DNA of 21,827 nt from the NCBI GenBank assembly GCA_040377605.1, contig JBEIOK010000029.1, positions 1-21,827 on the forward strand, in the 5' to 3' direction. Made by a program: the position numbers and the translations under genes. This document shows positions 14,005 to 21,827 of the stretch, in pieces; positions within the stretch are counted from its first letter, which is position 1; every line of letters starts with the position of its first letter. The notes under the pieces are model-generated. The model was given only the letters and a program-made list of their open reading frames with translations. It was not told the origin of the DNA and searched no databases. This DNA comes from Solimonas sp040377605 (GTDB lineage Bacteria > Pseudomonadota > Gammaproteobacteria > Nevskiales > Nevskiaceae).

Positions 14005-14270
14005 GCCGGGGTCACTCCACCGAGCAAGTCGGTCAGGCGCAGGTATTTCTCCTGCAGTTGCTCGCGCGTCTCGACGCGCTCCGGATCGAGCGGGATGCAG
14101 TTCACCGGGCACACGGTTTGGCACTGGGGTTTGTCGAAGTGACCCACGCACTCCGTGCACAGCGAGGGATCGATCTCGTAGATCTCGACGCCCTGATAGA
14201 TCGCCTGGTTGGGACACACCGGCTCGCAGACGTCGCAGTTGATGCACTCGTGGGTGATCTTCAGCGCCAT
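14001..14270 (-). CDS. YfhL-type 2[4Fe-4S] ferredoxin
   Basis: This is an 89-residue electron carrier with nine cysteines. Cys9, 12, 15 and 19 form the first C-x2-C-x2-C-x3-C-P motif. Cys38, 41, 50, 54 and 58 form the second, in which an eight-residue loop (C-V-G-H-F-D-K-P-Q-C) replaces the usual two. That long loop and the alpha-helical C-terminal extension (residues 64-85) are marks of the Allochromatium/YfhL ferredoxin type, with low-potential clusters. The redox partner cannot be told from the window. The ATG at 14270 has no visible Shine-Dalgarno sequence; a 5-bp inverted repeat (GCCGG/CCGGC, 14271-14289) with TAAAAT in its loop touches the start codon, so a leaderless transcript is possible. 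The stop overlaps the ggt start by four bases. CoaD lies 45 bases upstream. Confidence 0.95.
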   Translation of the reverse strand: MALKITHECINCDVCEPVCPNQAIYQGVEIYEIDPSLCTECVGHFDKPQCQTVCPVNCIPLDPERVETREQLQEKYLRLTDLLGGVTPA

Positions 14271-14315
14271 GCCGGTATTTTACGCCGGCACGCCCGCGGC
14301 GTCCGCCATCTGTCT

Positions 14316-14801
14316 TCAGCGCCGCCCGAAGCGCTCGAGCAGCACCGGCATCACCGGACCCGGCACCAGCTTTTCCACCGGCGCGCCCAAGCCGGCCAAT
14401 TCCCGTACCAGTGAGGACGACAGGTGCGCATACTCCGGCGACGGCGCCAGCATGACGGTATCGAGTTTCGGATAGAGGTCGCGATTCATGACCGCCATCT
14501 GCTTTTCGTAGTCAACATCGCCTACCGTGCGTACGCCACGAACCAGCACCGTGATGCCATGCTCGCGCGCGAAATCGACGACCAGACCCGAGAAGCCGAG
14601 CACCTCGACGTTGGGCAGCTCCCGCACCACCTCGCGGATCAGATCGACGCGTTCCTGGAGGTTGAACTTCGGGTTCTTGGCAACGTTGCTGCCAACCGCC
14701 ACAATCAGTTTCGGAAACATCGCCGCCGCACGCTGGATGATGTCGAAATGTCCGTACGTGATCGGATCGAAGGTGCCGCTGTAGGCCGCGATGACGGACA
14801 T
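14316..14801 (-). CDS. coaD: Phosphopantetheine adenylyltransferase
   Basis: This enzyme catalyses the fourth step of coenzyme A synthesis, joining 4'-phosphopantetheine and ATP to give dephospho-CoA. The product is 161 residues (E. coli 159). The nucleotidyltransferase signature S-G-T-F-D-P-I-T-Y-G-H is at residues 8-18, with His18 in T/H-x-G-H position, Arg89 in V-R-G-V-R, and the C-terminal S-S-S-L-V-R-E at 128-134, equivalent to ISSTxVR. The frame stays open upstream to 14927 inside rsmD, but the ATG at 14801 gives the canonical M-S-V-I-A-A-Y-S-G-T start and has GAGAG upstream. It follows rsmD by 8 bases, a conserved gene pair across many bacteria. Confidence 0.98.
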   Translation of the reverse strand: MSVIAAYSGTFDPITYGHFDIIQRAAAMFPKLIVAVGSNVAKNPKFNLQERVDLIREVVRELPNVEVLGFSGLVVDFAREHGITVLVRGVRTVGDVDYEKQMAVMNRDLYPKLDTVMLAPSPEYAHLSSSLVRELAGLGAPVEKLVPGPVMPVLLERFGRR

Positions 14802-14809
14802 GGGACTCT

Positions 14810-15388
14810 CTAGAGTTTCTCGACCGCTGCATGATACGTCGCCAGACCGAAGCACACCTGTCCGGCCTTTTTCTCGCGGAGCAGCTCGAACCGTGGCGGC
14901 AGCGGCGGCGGCTCCCCGGAAGGCCATTCGAGGTAGATGCGGTTCTGCGCCGGCTTCAGCACCTTGGGCAGGTCCGGCAGGATCTTGTCGAGCAGGCCCT
15001 TGCCGTAGGGCGGGTCGAGAAAGACCACGTCATAGCGATGCCAGGTCTGCTCGATGTAGAACGCCGAATCCATCTGGATCACGTCGTGGTGCTGCGATTT
15101 CAGCGCCTGTAGCGCAGCCCGGATGCGCTGGCACTGGCGACTGCCCTCGTCGACGAAACTGCAATGCGCCGCACCACGCGACAGCGCCTCGATGCCGAGC
15201 AGGCCGCTGCCGGCATACAGGTCCAGACATCGCGCTCCGGAGATCACCGGCGCCAGCCAGTCGAACAGCGTCTGACGCACGCGATCCGGCGTCGGCCGGA
15301 CGCCGTCGGCCGCATCGAATTCGATCAGGCGTGAGCGCCACTGGCCGCCGATGACCCGCAGCTTGCCGAGCGGACGGGGGGTCGGCAT
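14810..15388 (-). CDS. rsmD: 16S rRNA (guanine(966)-N2)-methyltransferase
   Basis: The enzyme methylates G966 of 16S rRNA using S-adenosylmethionine. The product is 192 residues (E. coli 198). Visible motifs are the N-terminal R-V-I-G-G-Q-W-R-S-R, R-P-T-P-D-R-V-R-Q-T-L-F-D-W-L (residues 31-45), SAM-binding L-D-L-Y-A-G-S-G at 55-62, and catalytic D-P-P-Y at 125-128. Earlier in-frame start codons up to 15460 fall in the upstream gene; the ATG at 15388 is taken because it gives the family-typical length. Its first base is the last base of the stop of the TfoX-domain gene (TGATG), implying coupled translation. CoaD follows after 8 bases. Confidence 0.96.
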   Translation of the reverse strand: MPTPRPLGKLRVIGGQWRSRLIEFDAADGVRPTPDRVRQTLFDWLAPVISGARCLDLYAGSGLLGIEALSRGAAHCSFVDEGSRQCQRIRAALQALKSQHHDVIQMDSAFYIEQTWHRYDVVFLDPPYGKGLLDKILPDLPKVLKPAQNRIYLEWPSGEPPPLPPRFELLREKKAGQVCFGLATYHAAVEKL

Positions 15389-15762
15389 CAGCCCGCACTC
15401 CGTCGCAGCACGGCCCGCTTCGCAGGCGGCCGCGGCAACAGCGCCGCGGTCTCCATCCATTCACGCAGGCGCTCGCCGTCGGCGACGATCGGTGCCGGTA
15501 CCTCGTAATAGCTGCGCAGGATCGTCGTCGGCCCCGGCTGGAACGGCTTCATCTGCGCGCGCTCGAAGTGCGCACGGGTGGTGTCGGAAACGCGCAGGTA
15601 CACGCGCTCGCTCCAGATGATGCAGAACATGCCGGTGGGAGCCATCAGACACTGCCCCCCGAACATCGAGCGACGCGACCACGGCGCAATGCCGTCCGGC
15701 AGACGCTCAAACAGCGCATCGGCATAGCGGTCATTGCGGATCGTTTCGGGCTTTCGGGGCAT
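15388..15762 (-). CDS. TfoX N-terminal domain protein
   Basis: This 124-residue protein has the TfoX-N fold markers: an N-terminal helix with D-R-Y-A-D-A-L-F-E-R-L, the R-R-S-M-F-G-G motif (residues 30-36), then a strand pattern M-F-C-I-I-W-S-E-R-V-Y-L-R-V and a late S-Y-Y-E-V-P segment. The C-terminal helix-hairpin-helix half of the competence regulator TfoX/Sxy is absent, so this is a single-domain relative and not evidence of natural transformation. Its function is unknown. It starts at the ATG at 15762 with GGAG upstream, 33 bases after the SRPBCC gene, and ends TGATG with rsmD. The C-terminal 20 residues are Arg/Ala-rich. Confidence 0.85.
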   Translation of the reverse strand: MPRKPETIRNDRYADALFERLPDGIAPWSRRSMFGGQCLMAPTGMFCIIWSERVYLRVSDTTRAHFERAQMKPFQPGPTTILRSYYEVPAPIVADGERLREWMETAALLPRPPAKRAVLRRSAG

Positions 15763-15795
15763 GCCGCGACTTTACTCCGCCGCCCGTCGGCAGCG

Positions 15796-16263
15796 TCAAC
15801 TGGCAACCGATCCGAAGCGGCGGCGCAACCGGCGGTGTCGGTGTGCAAACAGCGCACCGACGATCCAGCGAATCAGGAAGGCTGGCGCCATACGCGGCAC
15901 CACCTCCAGTTCGTCGACCACCACGCAGCCCGCGCCCAGCGGCTCGACGTGGCGATGATGCCGCCATATGCGCTGCAGCCAGGACGTGGAATCCTCGTCA
16001 AAGCGCATGCCCGGACCGATCCCGTGCAGGCGCAAGGCATGCCGGTCGAAAGGCAGCACGCCAAAGGCCAGCAGCCAGCTCTGGAACAGCAGCACCCCGG
16101 GCCGGACCTGGTCGAGACGCAATCCGGCCATCGTCCTGGGGACCGACATCCTGACCCAGGGGCCCAGTTCGAAATTGACGCCCTCCATGGCGGTGGCGTG
16201 CGCCCAGACGGTCGCTGCGTCCGCCGCCAGCGGCGATTCGAAGCGCAGGCGCACGGTCGCCAT
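15796..16263 (-). CDS. SRPBCC (START/Bet v 1-like) family protein
   Basis: This 155-residue protein is of a ligand-binding fold with no assigned function. The N-terminus A-T-V-R-L-R-F-E-S-P-L-A-A-D-A-A-T-V-W-A-H-A-T matches the first strand and helix of SRPBCC proteins. The middle has the expected R-F-D-E-D-S strand, V-V-V-D-E-L-E-V-V-P-R matches the last strands, and the C-terminal helix ends F-A-H-R-H-R-R-L-R-R-R-F-G, a motif I associate with small SRPBCC proteins annotated as cyclase/dehydrase-like. It starts three bases after the tldD stop, so translation is probably coupled. There is no signal peptide. The helix near residues 128-140 is hydrophobic but looks like part of the fold, not a membrane anchor. 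Confidence 0.75.
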   Translation of the reverse strand: MATVRLRFESPLAADAATVWAHATAMEGVNFELGPWVRMSVPRTMAGLRLDQVRPGVLLFQSWLLAFGVLPFDRHALRLHGIGPGMRFDEDSTSWLQRIWRHHRHVEPLGAGCVVVDELEVVPRMAPAFLIRWIVGALFAHRHRRLRRRFGSVAS

Positions 16264-16266
16264 GCC

Positions 16267-17712
16267 TCAGTTGCCCTGCGTACCGCCCACGGTCAGGGCG
16301 TCGAGCTTCAGCGTGGGCTGACCCACACCGACCGGCACGCTCTGTCCGTCCTTGCCGCAGACACCGACGCCGGGATCGAGCTTCAGATCGTTGCCGAGCA
16401 TCGAGACACGCTGCAGTGCTTCGGGGCCGTTGCCGATGAGGGTCGCGCCCTTAACCGGCCGCGTGATCTTGCCGTCCTCGATCAGGTAGGCCTCGGAGGC
16501 CGAGAACACGAAGTTGCCGCTGGTGATATCGACCTGGCCGCCGCCGAAGCTGACGGCGTACAGCCCGCGCTTGACCGACGAGATGATCTCGGCCGGGTCA
16601 TGCGGACCGGGCAACAGGTAGGTGTTGGTCATGCGCGGCATCGGCAGCTGCGCGTACGACTCGCGGCGGCCGTTGCCGGTGGGCGCCACGCCCATCAGAC
16701 GCGCATTGAACTTGTCCTGCAGATAACCCTTGAGCACGCCGTTCTCGATCAGTGTGGTGCACTGCGTCTGCGTGCCCTCGTCATCCACCGACAGGGACCC
16801 GCGACGACCGGCCAGCGTGCCATCGTCGACGATCGTGCACAGCGAGGACGCCACCGACTGGCCCACCCGCTTCGAGAAGGCCGACGTGCCCTTGCGGTTG
16901 AAGTCGCCCTCCAGTCCGTGGCCCACGGCCTCATGCAGCAGGATGCCGGGCCAGCCGGGGCCGAGCACCACCGTCATGCTGCCAGCCGGCGCCGCACCGG
17001 ATTCCAGCAGGACCTGCGCCTGACGGACCGCCTCGCGTGCCGAACGCTCGGGCGCGTCGTCACCAAAACAGTCGTGATAGCTGCCGCGTCCCCCGCTGCC
17101 GGCATGCGCCTGCTCACGACGCCCGCCCTGCTCGATGATGACGCTGACATCCATGCGCACCAGCGGCCGCACATCCGCGGTGAACGTGCCATCGCTGGCG
17201 GCAATCAGCACCGTCTCGTAGCTGCCGGACAGCGAGGCCATCACCTGGATCACGCGCGGGTCGGCCGCCCGCGCCGCGGTATCCGCACGACGCAGCAGGT
17301 CGAGCTTTCGCTCCACCGGCCAGCTCGCGAGCGGGTTGACTGCCGGATACAGCGCGCGCGGTGTGCGCGGTTGCGGCGCTTGCACGCGACCCTGCTGACC
17401 CTGGCGCACCAGCGCACCGGCCGCGCCGGCCGCATCCATCAGGGCCGGCAGCACGATGTCGTCGGAATAGGCCAGTGCCTGCTTCTCGCCGGCACAGACC
17501 CGCACCCCCACACCCTGATCGATGTGGTGCGCACCGGACTTGATCAGCCCGTCTTCCATCGACCAGGACTCGCTGAGCGCATGTTGAAAGTACAGATCCG
17601 CGCTATCGATGCCTGGTCGCATCATGCGATCCAGCACCTGCTGTACCTCCGAGGCGCCGAGGCCGGTGGGATCGAGCAGGGTCTTCTGTGCAGCGGCGAG
17701 CAGAGTGGTCAT
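16267..17712 (-). CDS. tldD: Metalloprotease TldD
   Basis: TldD pairs with PmbA/TldE to form a heterodimeric zinc protease that unfolds and degrades peptides; in E. coli it matures microcin B17 and processes CcdA. The product is 481 residues, the same as in E. coli. The zinc motif H-E-A-V-G-H is at residues 260-265, and the distal cysteine ligand appears as Cys452 in G-V-G-V-C-G-K-D-G-Q. S-G-x-x-V-F-S-A-S-E-A-Y-L-I-E-D-G is the conserved C-terminal block. The partner gene pmbA is not in the window and is commonly unlinked. It starts at the ATG at 17712, 30 bases after the nitrilase-family gene, without a strong ribosome binding site. Confidence 0.97.
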   Translation of the reverse strand: MTTLLAAAQKTLLDPTGLGASEVQQVLDRMMRPGIDSADLYFQHALSESWSMEDGLIKSGAHHIDQGVGVRVCAGEKQALAYSDDIVLPALMDAAGAAGALVRQGQQGRVQAPQPRTPRALYPAVNPLASWPVERKLDLLRRADTAARAADPRVIQVMASLSGSYETVLIAASDGTFTADVRPLVRMDVSVIIEQGGRREQAHAGSGGRGSYHDCFGDDAPERSAREAVRQAQVLLESGAAPAGSMTVVLGPGWPGILLHEAVGHGLEGDFNRKGTSAFSKRVGQSVASSLCTIVDDGTLAGRRGSLSVDDEGTQTQCTTLIENGVLKGYLQDKFNARLMGVAPTGNGRRESYAQLPMPRMTNTYLLPGPHDPAEIISSVKRGLYAVSFGGGQVDITSGNFVFSASEAYLIEDGKITRPVKGATLIGNGPEALQRVSMLGNDLKLDPGVGVCGKDGQSVPVGVGQPTLKLDALTVGGTQGN

Positions 17713-17742
17713 GAACAGGCAATGGGATCGGAAAGAGGGGAT

Positions 17743-18576
17743 TCAACCGCCGAGGCGACGGTGGCTCAGCACGGGGAAGCCGGTGCGCAGTTCGCGCAGG
17801 GCCTGCAGATCGACGTCGGCACACAGCACGTCGGGGACCTCGTCCAGCGCCAGCCAGGCGCCCCAGGGCTGCACGATCGCGCTGTGCCCCCAGGTCCGGC
17901 GGCCACCCGGGTGGGTCCCGCACTGGTTGGGCGCCACCACCAGACACAGGTTCTCGACCGCGCGTGCGCGCAGCAGCAGTTCCCAGTGCGCACGGCCGGT
18001 CTTTTCGGTGAACGCCGACGGCACGCACAGGATCTCCGCGCCCTGGGCACTCAGCGCGCGATACAGCTCGGGGAATCGCAGGTCGTAGCACACCGACAGG
18101 CCGACGCGACCGACGGGCGTATCGACCACCACCGCCTTCGGAGCCCCCGGGGCAATGCTCGCGGATTCGCGATAGCGTTCTGCGGCGCCGGGAACTTCGA
18201 CGTCGAACAGATGAATCTTGTCGTAGCGCGCGACACAGGCACCACCCTCGTCATACACCAGGCTCGCGGCGTGGACGCGGCGCTCCAGCGGTACCTGCAT
18301 CGGCATCGTGCCGGCCACGATCCACAGGCCCAGCTCGCGCGCCGCGAGCGACAGGAAATCCTGGATCGCGCCGTCGCCCGGCACCTCCGCCAGCGCCAGC
18401 TTGTCGGTCTCGTGCGCACCCATGAACGCGAAATTCTCGGGCAGCACTGCCAGACGGGCGCCCTGCTGCGCCGCGCGTTCGAGTCCCTGCCGGGCGGCGG
18501 TCAGGTTGGCAGCCTGGGCGTCGCCACTGTTCATCTGGATGACGGCGAGACGAGGGGACCGCGTTGGTGCGTTCAT
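17743..18576 (-). CDS. Carbon-nitrogen hydrolase, Nit1/deaminated-glutathione-amidase-like
   Basis: This 277-residue member of the nitrilase superfamily has the complete Glu-Lys-Cys triad: Glu47 in L-P-E-N-F, Lys120 in Y-D-K-I-H-L-F-D and Cys163 in S-V-C-Y-D-L-R-F-P-E-L-Y-R. These contexts match Nit1-type proteins, which hydrolyse deaminated glutathione, a repair reaction for a side product of transaminases. The identification is by motif, and another omega-amidase-like substrate is possible. The gene lies between yhdP and tldD, a position I recognise for this family in several gammaproteobacteria. Its ATG overlaps the yhdP stop by four bases (ATGA), so it is translationally coupled. A glutathione-related role fits with ggt further along the same strand, though that link is inference. 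Confidence 0.93.
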   Translation of the reverse strand: MNAPTRSPRLAVIQMNSGDAQAANLTAARQGLERAAQQGARLAVLPENFAFMGAHETDKLALAEVPGDGAIQDFLSLAARELGLWIVAGTMPMQVPLERRVHAASLVYDEGGACVARYDKIHLFDVEVPGAAERYRESASIAPGAPKAVVVDTPVGRVGLSVCYDLRFPELYRALSAQGAEILCVPSAFTEKTGRAHWELLLRARAVENLCLVVAPNQCGTHPGGRRTWGHSAIVQPWGAWLALDEVPDVLCADVDLQALRELRTGFPVLSHRRLGG

Positions 18577-21500
18577 GGTGTCCTCGGGCGCGGTGCGGCG
18601 GGCGCCGGTGCTGCGGTGGCGGGCGATGGCGGGCGGTCGGAGCCACCGTCGGCGCGTTCGACTTTCGGATTGTCCCAGCCGCCAGTGACGCGATAGCTCA
18701 ATTGCGTCGCCTGGTCCAGCGGCTTGTCGAGCAGTTCCTGCGCGAGCAGGACCAGTGCACCCACGGCCGGGCCACCGAGCAAGGCCGCACCCAACGTCAC
18801 GCCCGCCGAGACATCCGGATATACGGTGATGCGCTGATCGTACTCGCGTGCGGCCAGACGCACGTCACCGCGCACCTCCATGCGCAGCGACGGTGCCTCG
18901 ATATCCAGATCGTCGGTCGTGGCGACGCCATCACCGAGCCGGAACCCGCCGTGGATGCGGTCAAAGCTGAGACCCTCGCCGACCACATCCTTGAAGTTCA
19001 GCGTCAGGCGACGCGGCAGCGCATAGAAGTTGATCAGTCCGAGCACGCGGGCCCCGCCCGGCTGCACCGCGCGCAACTGGCCATCTTCGACATCGGCATC
19101 GATGCGACCGCGCGGCTGCGTCCACTGCAGCCCGGATATCGTCGGCGCCCATTCCAGTTCGCCGCTGAAGGCGCTGCGCTTGGCCTCCAGATTCGGCACG
19201 TAGTTGAAGGCCTCGAGCAGACCGCCGATGTCGCTGCTGTCGAGCTTGAAGCGCAGCGCCGCCGACGAACGCGACTCCGCGCGCCGCCACTGGCCGCTGG
19301 CCTGCGCCTGGACCTCCCCGCCACTGAGCGTCAGCCGCTCCAGGCGCTGACCGCCTGCGATCGGCAGCGTGCGCATCGACAGCTGGCCCAGCGTCACGCC
19401 ACCCAGTGCCAGCTCGCTGCACTCCACATCCAGTTGGGGCCACTGCCCCGGATCGAAGGGCGCTGTCACCGACGCCGCCGCAGGTGCTGCCCCGCTCGCC
19501 GGCGGCCCCACGGCGGCGGACACCACCGGATCGGCGGGCAGCATGCGCAGGTCGATGCGCTGCAGGCGTGCGGTGACGGCATTGTTGGCACGTGCCCAGT
19601 CGAGGTTGCCACTGGCGGCGGCACCATCGAGCAATAGCCGCCAGCCGCCCGGTCGCGGCGAATACCGCACGCGGGTCGGACCGGTTTCGACGGCGCGCCA
19701 GCGCAGTCGTTCGACCTGCAGGTCGGCCAGATCCAGCCGCAGATTGTCCGGCTCGGCAGGCACCACGGCTGCCAGGGCCCCCAGCGTCGACAGGTCGAGC
19801 ACCGCGAGCCGCCCATCGAGCAGGAAGCCGCCGGACTTGGCCATCGGCGCGACAGGCTCGCCGAGACGCGCATGGAGACCGTCCAGATGCAGCGCCCCCT
19901 CACGCGACGCGAGCATCAGGTTGAGGCCCAGGCGCTGGGCGTATTCCATCGACACCCGCAACGGCGCCTGTGCATCGCTGCCGATGCGCAGGCGCAGCGG
20001 CACCACAGCGTCCGCGCTCTTGCCCAGCGGCGCCGGCAAGTCCAGCGCCAAGCCCTGCAGGTCGCTGGAAAGCTCCAGCGCCGTTTGATCGCGCAACGCC
20101 AGTTCGCCGCGCCAGAGGCTCTGACCGCTGAGGCGACGGCGCACGAGGTCCGGGATGAACTTGCTCGCCCCGCTGGCCTCGGCCCGCGGCGCAAACGGGA
20201 AGTCGAATACCACCACCCCATGCGTCTGCTCTCGCGCCTCGATACGCGCGTTCAGCGGCAGATCCTCGAAGCGCGCCGTCAGCGACTCGGCGGTCACGCC
20301 GCGTTCGGTGAATGCCACGACGCCATTGATGCCGCTGACCGGCGAATCCAGCGCGCTGTAGAACAGCTGCGCATTATCGACGGCAACCGTGCCGGCGACC
20401 GTCGTCTTGGCCACCTCGTGCAGCGGGATCTGCAACTGCAGCTCGACACGGGACGTGCCGGCAGCACGCGTATGATCGACCAGCCCCGCCAACGGCTTGC
20501 GCAGCGGTGAGGCGCGCAGGAAATCGTACTGTCGCGCCAGTTCGCCCACGACCGTGGCCTCGACGCGCAACCGCGCGTCATGAAAATCCTCGAAGACGGC
20601 ACGTCCCGACTGCACCGGCATCCCCAGAACGGTCCCCGAGCGGGCTTCGATTGCCAGACGGCTGCCGCTGAATCGCAGCGTTGCGGCGATATCGGCAATT
20701 TGCGGCCAGTCCGGGGCATACGACAAGGTGCTGCCCACCGTATCGATATCCAAGTTCCACTGCCCGGTCGGACGACGATCGTAGGGGAAGTCGGCCAGCG
20801 GGCCACGAATCGCCAGCTGCGCCTGCGGCACGCGGCCCGCGACGATGCCGGCCTGCAGCCACCGCTGCAGACTCGCCGGCCAATGCCGCGGCATGAAGGC
20901 CTTGGCATGCGTCACGTCACCCGCCGACAGCGCTGCCGTCAGGTCAATCAGCGGCGAGGCGGCGGGGTCCGCCGGCAGCTCCAGCGTGACCGCACCGCGC
21001 CCCTTGAGACTCTGCAGCTGCCCTTCGAAGCTCGGCACCCGCAGGCGCCAGCCATCGGCCACCCGCTGCCACTGCAGTTGCGCGCCCAGCCGATCGAAGA
21101 CCGCCGGCACACTCAGCACCGAGGGCAGCTGCAGCACCAGGGGCCCGTCATCGACCGTGAGGCGGCCACCGTTCTGGTTGGCCGAGAATTCGCCGTTCAG
21201 CCCGGACAGGCCGAAGCGCAGATCCTCGCGGACCGACACCTCGCGCAAGCGCGCACTGAGCGAGTAGTCATGGCGCTCGCCCTGCGGGCGCAGGCGCAGC
21301 ACGACATTCTCCAGGCGTCCGCCCGCGCGCGCAGCGGCATCGCGCCAGGTCGCCGGCGTGCGCCAGATTTCGAACCAGGGGGCCAGCGCACTCAGATCAA
21401 CCGTATCGGCGTCCACATCCAGCGCGCGCGCGGCACCGCTGGCCTGTGCCGACTGCAGGCGCAGTGCACCGCGCAGCACGTCGGCGTCGTCCGCCATGAC

Positions 21501-21827
21501 GGTCGGCACCTCCAACTGCCAGCCGCCACCCGCTGCCGCGCGTAGCGCCGCCCGCGCCCGCACCTGGCGCCAGAGGCGGCTGCGTCCCCCGCGGGCCACC
21601 GCCAGTGCGCGGGCATCGAGCTCGGCGGCGGCTTCGCGCAGCCGGCCATCGGCCAGCTCGCCTTCCAGTTCGAGATCGAGCGCCTCGGCTGCGATCTGTG
21701 CATCAGGCTTCAGCCAGCGGCCGAGCCAGCCCTGAGGCAGCACGCGGGAGGCCTCGATCCCGAAGCTGCCACTCCAGGTGTCCAACTGTGCCAGGGCGCC
21801 ACTCAGGTCGGCGCTGAAAGTGACGTC
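18573..21827 (-). CDS. yhdP: YhdP family AsmA-like envelope protein, N-terminus outside window
   Basis: The frame covers 1084 residues and runs off the right edge with no start; full-length E. coli YhdP is about 1270 residues, so roughly the N-terminal 200 residues, with the membrane anchor, are missing. The sequence is rich in beta-strand repeats, as expected for the long hydrophobic-groove bridge of AsmA-like proteins. Landmarks are M-P-R-H-W-P-A-S-L-Q-R-W-L near the middle and, at the end, L-G-L-I-N-F-Y-A-L-P-R-R-L, F-D-R-I-H-G-G-F, Y-D-Q-R-I-T-V-Y-P-D-V-S and V-T-G-G-W-D-N-P-K-V, the diagnostic YhdP C-terminus. YhdP, with TamB and YdbH, is implicated in phospholipid transport from inner to outer membrane. 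After the conserved end there is a Pro/Ala-rich tail of about 28 residues. The stop overlaps the nitrilase start by four bases. Confidence 0.95.
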   Translation of the reverse strand, partial: DVTFSADLSGALAQLDTWSGSFGIEASRVLPQGWLGRWLKPDAQIAAEALDLELEGELADGRLREAAAELDARALAVARGGRSRLWRQVRARAALRAAAGGGWQLEVPTVMADDADVLRGALRLQSAQASGAARALDVDADTVDLSALAPWFEIWRTPATWRDAAARAGGRLENVVLRLRPQGERHDYSLSARLREVSVREDLRFGLSGLNGEFSANQNGGRLTVDDGPLVLQLPSVLSVPAVFDRLGAQLQWQRVADGWRLRVPSFEGQLQSLKGRGAVTLELPADPAASPLIDLTAALSAGDVTHAKAFMPRHWPASLQRWLQAGIVAGRVPQAQLAIRGPLADFPYDRRPTGQWNLDIDTVGSTLSYAPDWPQIADIAATLRFSGSRLAIEARSGTVLGMPVQSGRAVFEDFHDARLRVEATVVGELARQYDFLRASPLRKPLAGLVDHTRAAGTSRVELQLQIPLHEVAKTTVAGTVAVDNAQLFYSALDSPVSGINGVVAFTERGVTAESLTARFEDLPLNARIEAREQTHGVVVFDFPFAPRAEASGASKFIPDLVRRRLSGQSLWRGELALRDQTALELSSDLQGLALDLPAPLGKSADAVVPLRLRIGSDAQAPLRVSMEYAQRLGLNLMLASREGALHLDGLHARLGEPVAPMAKSGGFLLDGRLAVLDLSTLGALAAVVPAEPDNLRLDLADLQVERLRWRAVETGPTRVRYSPRPGGWRLLLDGAAASGNLDWARANNAVTARLQRIDLRMLPADPVVSAAVGPPASGAAPAAASVTAPFDPGQWPQLDVECSELALGGVTLGQLSMRTLPIAGGQRLERLTLSGGEVQAQASGQWRRAESRSSAALRFKLDSSDIGGLLEAFNYVPNLEAKRSAFSGELEWAPTISGLQWTQPRGRIDADVEDGQLRAVQPGGARVLGLINFYALPRRLTLNFKDVVGEGLSFDRIHGGFRLGDGVATTDDLDIEAPSLRMEVRGDVRLAAREYDQRITVYPDVSAGVTLGAALLGGPAVGALVLLAQELLDKPLDQATQLSYRVTGGWDNPKVERADGGSDRPPSPATAAPAPAAPRPRTP

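Noticed and set aside
15388..15762. The TfoX-domain gene as evidence for a competence system
   Set aside because: Only the N-terminal domain is present and no com/pil genes are nearby.
15568..18696. A very long open frame on the plus strand across tfoX, SRPBCC, tldD and the nitrilase gene
   Set aside because: It is antisense to four genes with clear catalytic motifs, its translation is Arg/His/Gln-rich with no recognisable domain, and long antisense frames are normal in GC-rich coding DNA.
1..21827. Mobile elements, CRISPR arrays, tRNA/rRNA genes, phage or defence genes
   Set aside because: I saw no direct-repeat arrays, transposase or integrase motifs, RNA gene structures or nuclease/defence domains; base composition looks even across the window by eye.

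Overview
The window is a GC-rich, densely packed chromosomal segment of a Gram-negative bacterium. Gene content points to a gammaproteobacterium, and my inference is the Xanthomonadales/Nevskiales side. The reasons are a YhdP-nitrilase-TldD run, an RsmD-CoaD pair followed by a YfhL-type ferredoxin and gamma-glutamyltransferase, an OpdA-type oligopeptidase, two outer-membrane-type lipoproteins and an HMG-CoA lyase. I see no rRNA, tRNA, insertion sequence, phage gene or CRISPR array, so this looks like core chromosome with a few less familiar genes. No stretch over 300 bases lacks a gene; the longest gap, 169 bases, lies ahead of prlC.

Layout. (1) 1-2591, minus: 5' part of a lipoprotein penicillin-acylase-family Ntn hydrolase, with its C-terminus outside the window. 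(2) 2664-3188, plus: small HExxH protein of unknown role. (3) 3238-6532, minus: a run of lipoprotein alpha/beta hydrolase, gamma-carbonic anhydrase and HMG-CoA lyase, joined by two 4-base ATGA overlaps, then gpmA with a clear intrinsic terminator. (4) 6632-8160, plus: LemA and a membrane GIDE-domain protein carrying an EF-hand. (5) 8330-12332, plus: prlC (oligopeptidase A), xthA (exonuclease III) and an HD-domain phosphohydrolase. (6) 12316-21827, minus: a nine-gene train, yhdP (partial) > nitrilase-family amidase > tldD > SRPBCC protein > TfoX-N protein > rsmD > coaD > ferredoxin > ggt. Several junctions in the train overlap (ATGA, TGATG) or are separated by a few bases.

Functional themes. 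Glutathione and peptide turnover recur: periplasmic gamma-glutamyltransferase, a predicted deaminated-glutathione amidase, TldD and oligopeptidase A. The yhdP/nitrilase/tldD block and the rsmD/coaD block are housekeeping.

The most interesting signals are non-coding. The leader of the HD-domain gene contains three short segments that can form either of two mutually exclusive perfect hairpins, one of which captures the Shine-Dalgarno sequence (11258-11288). A 12-bp-stem perfect palindrome (12311-12337) contains both stop codons of two convergent, overlapping genes and gives the two unrelated proteins nearly the same C-terminus. A nested GC-rich structure ending in a short T run lies just ahead of prlC (8263-8318). 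These are pattern observations from reading the sequence; no folding or database search was run.
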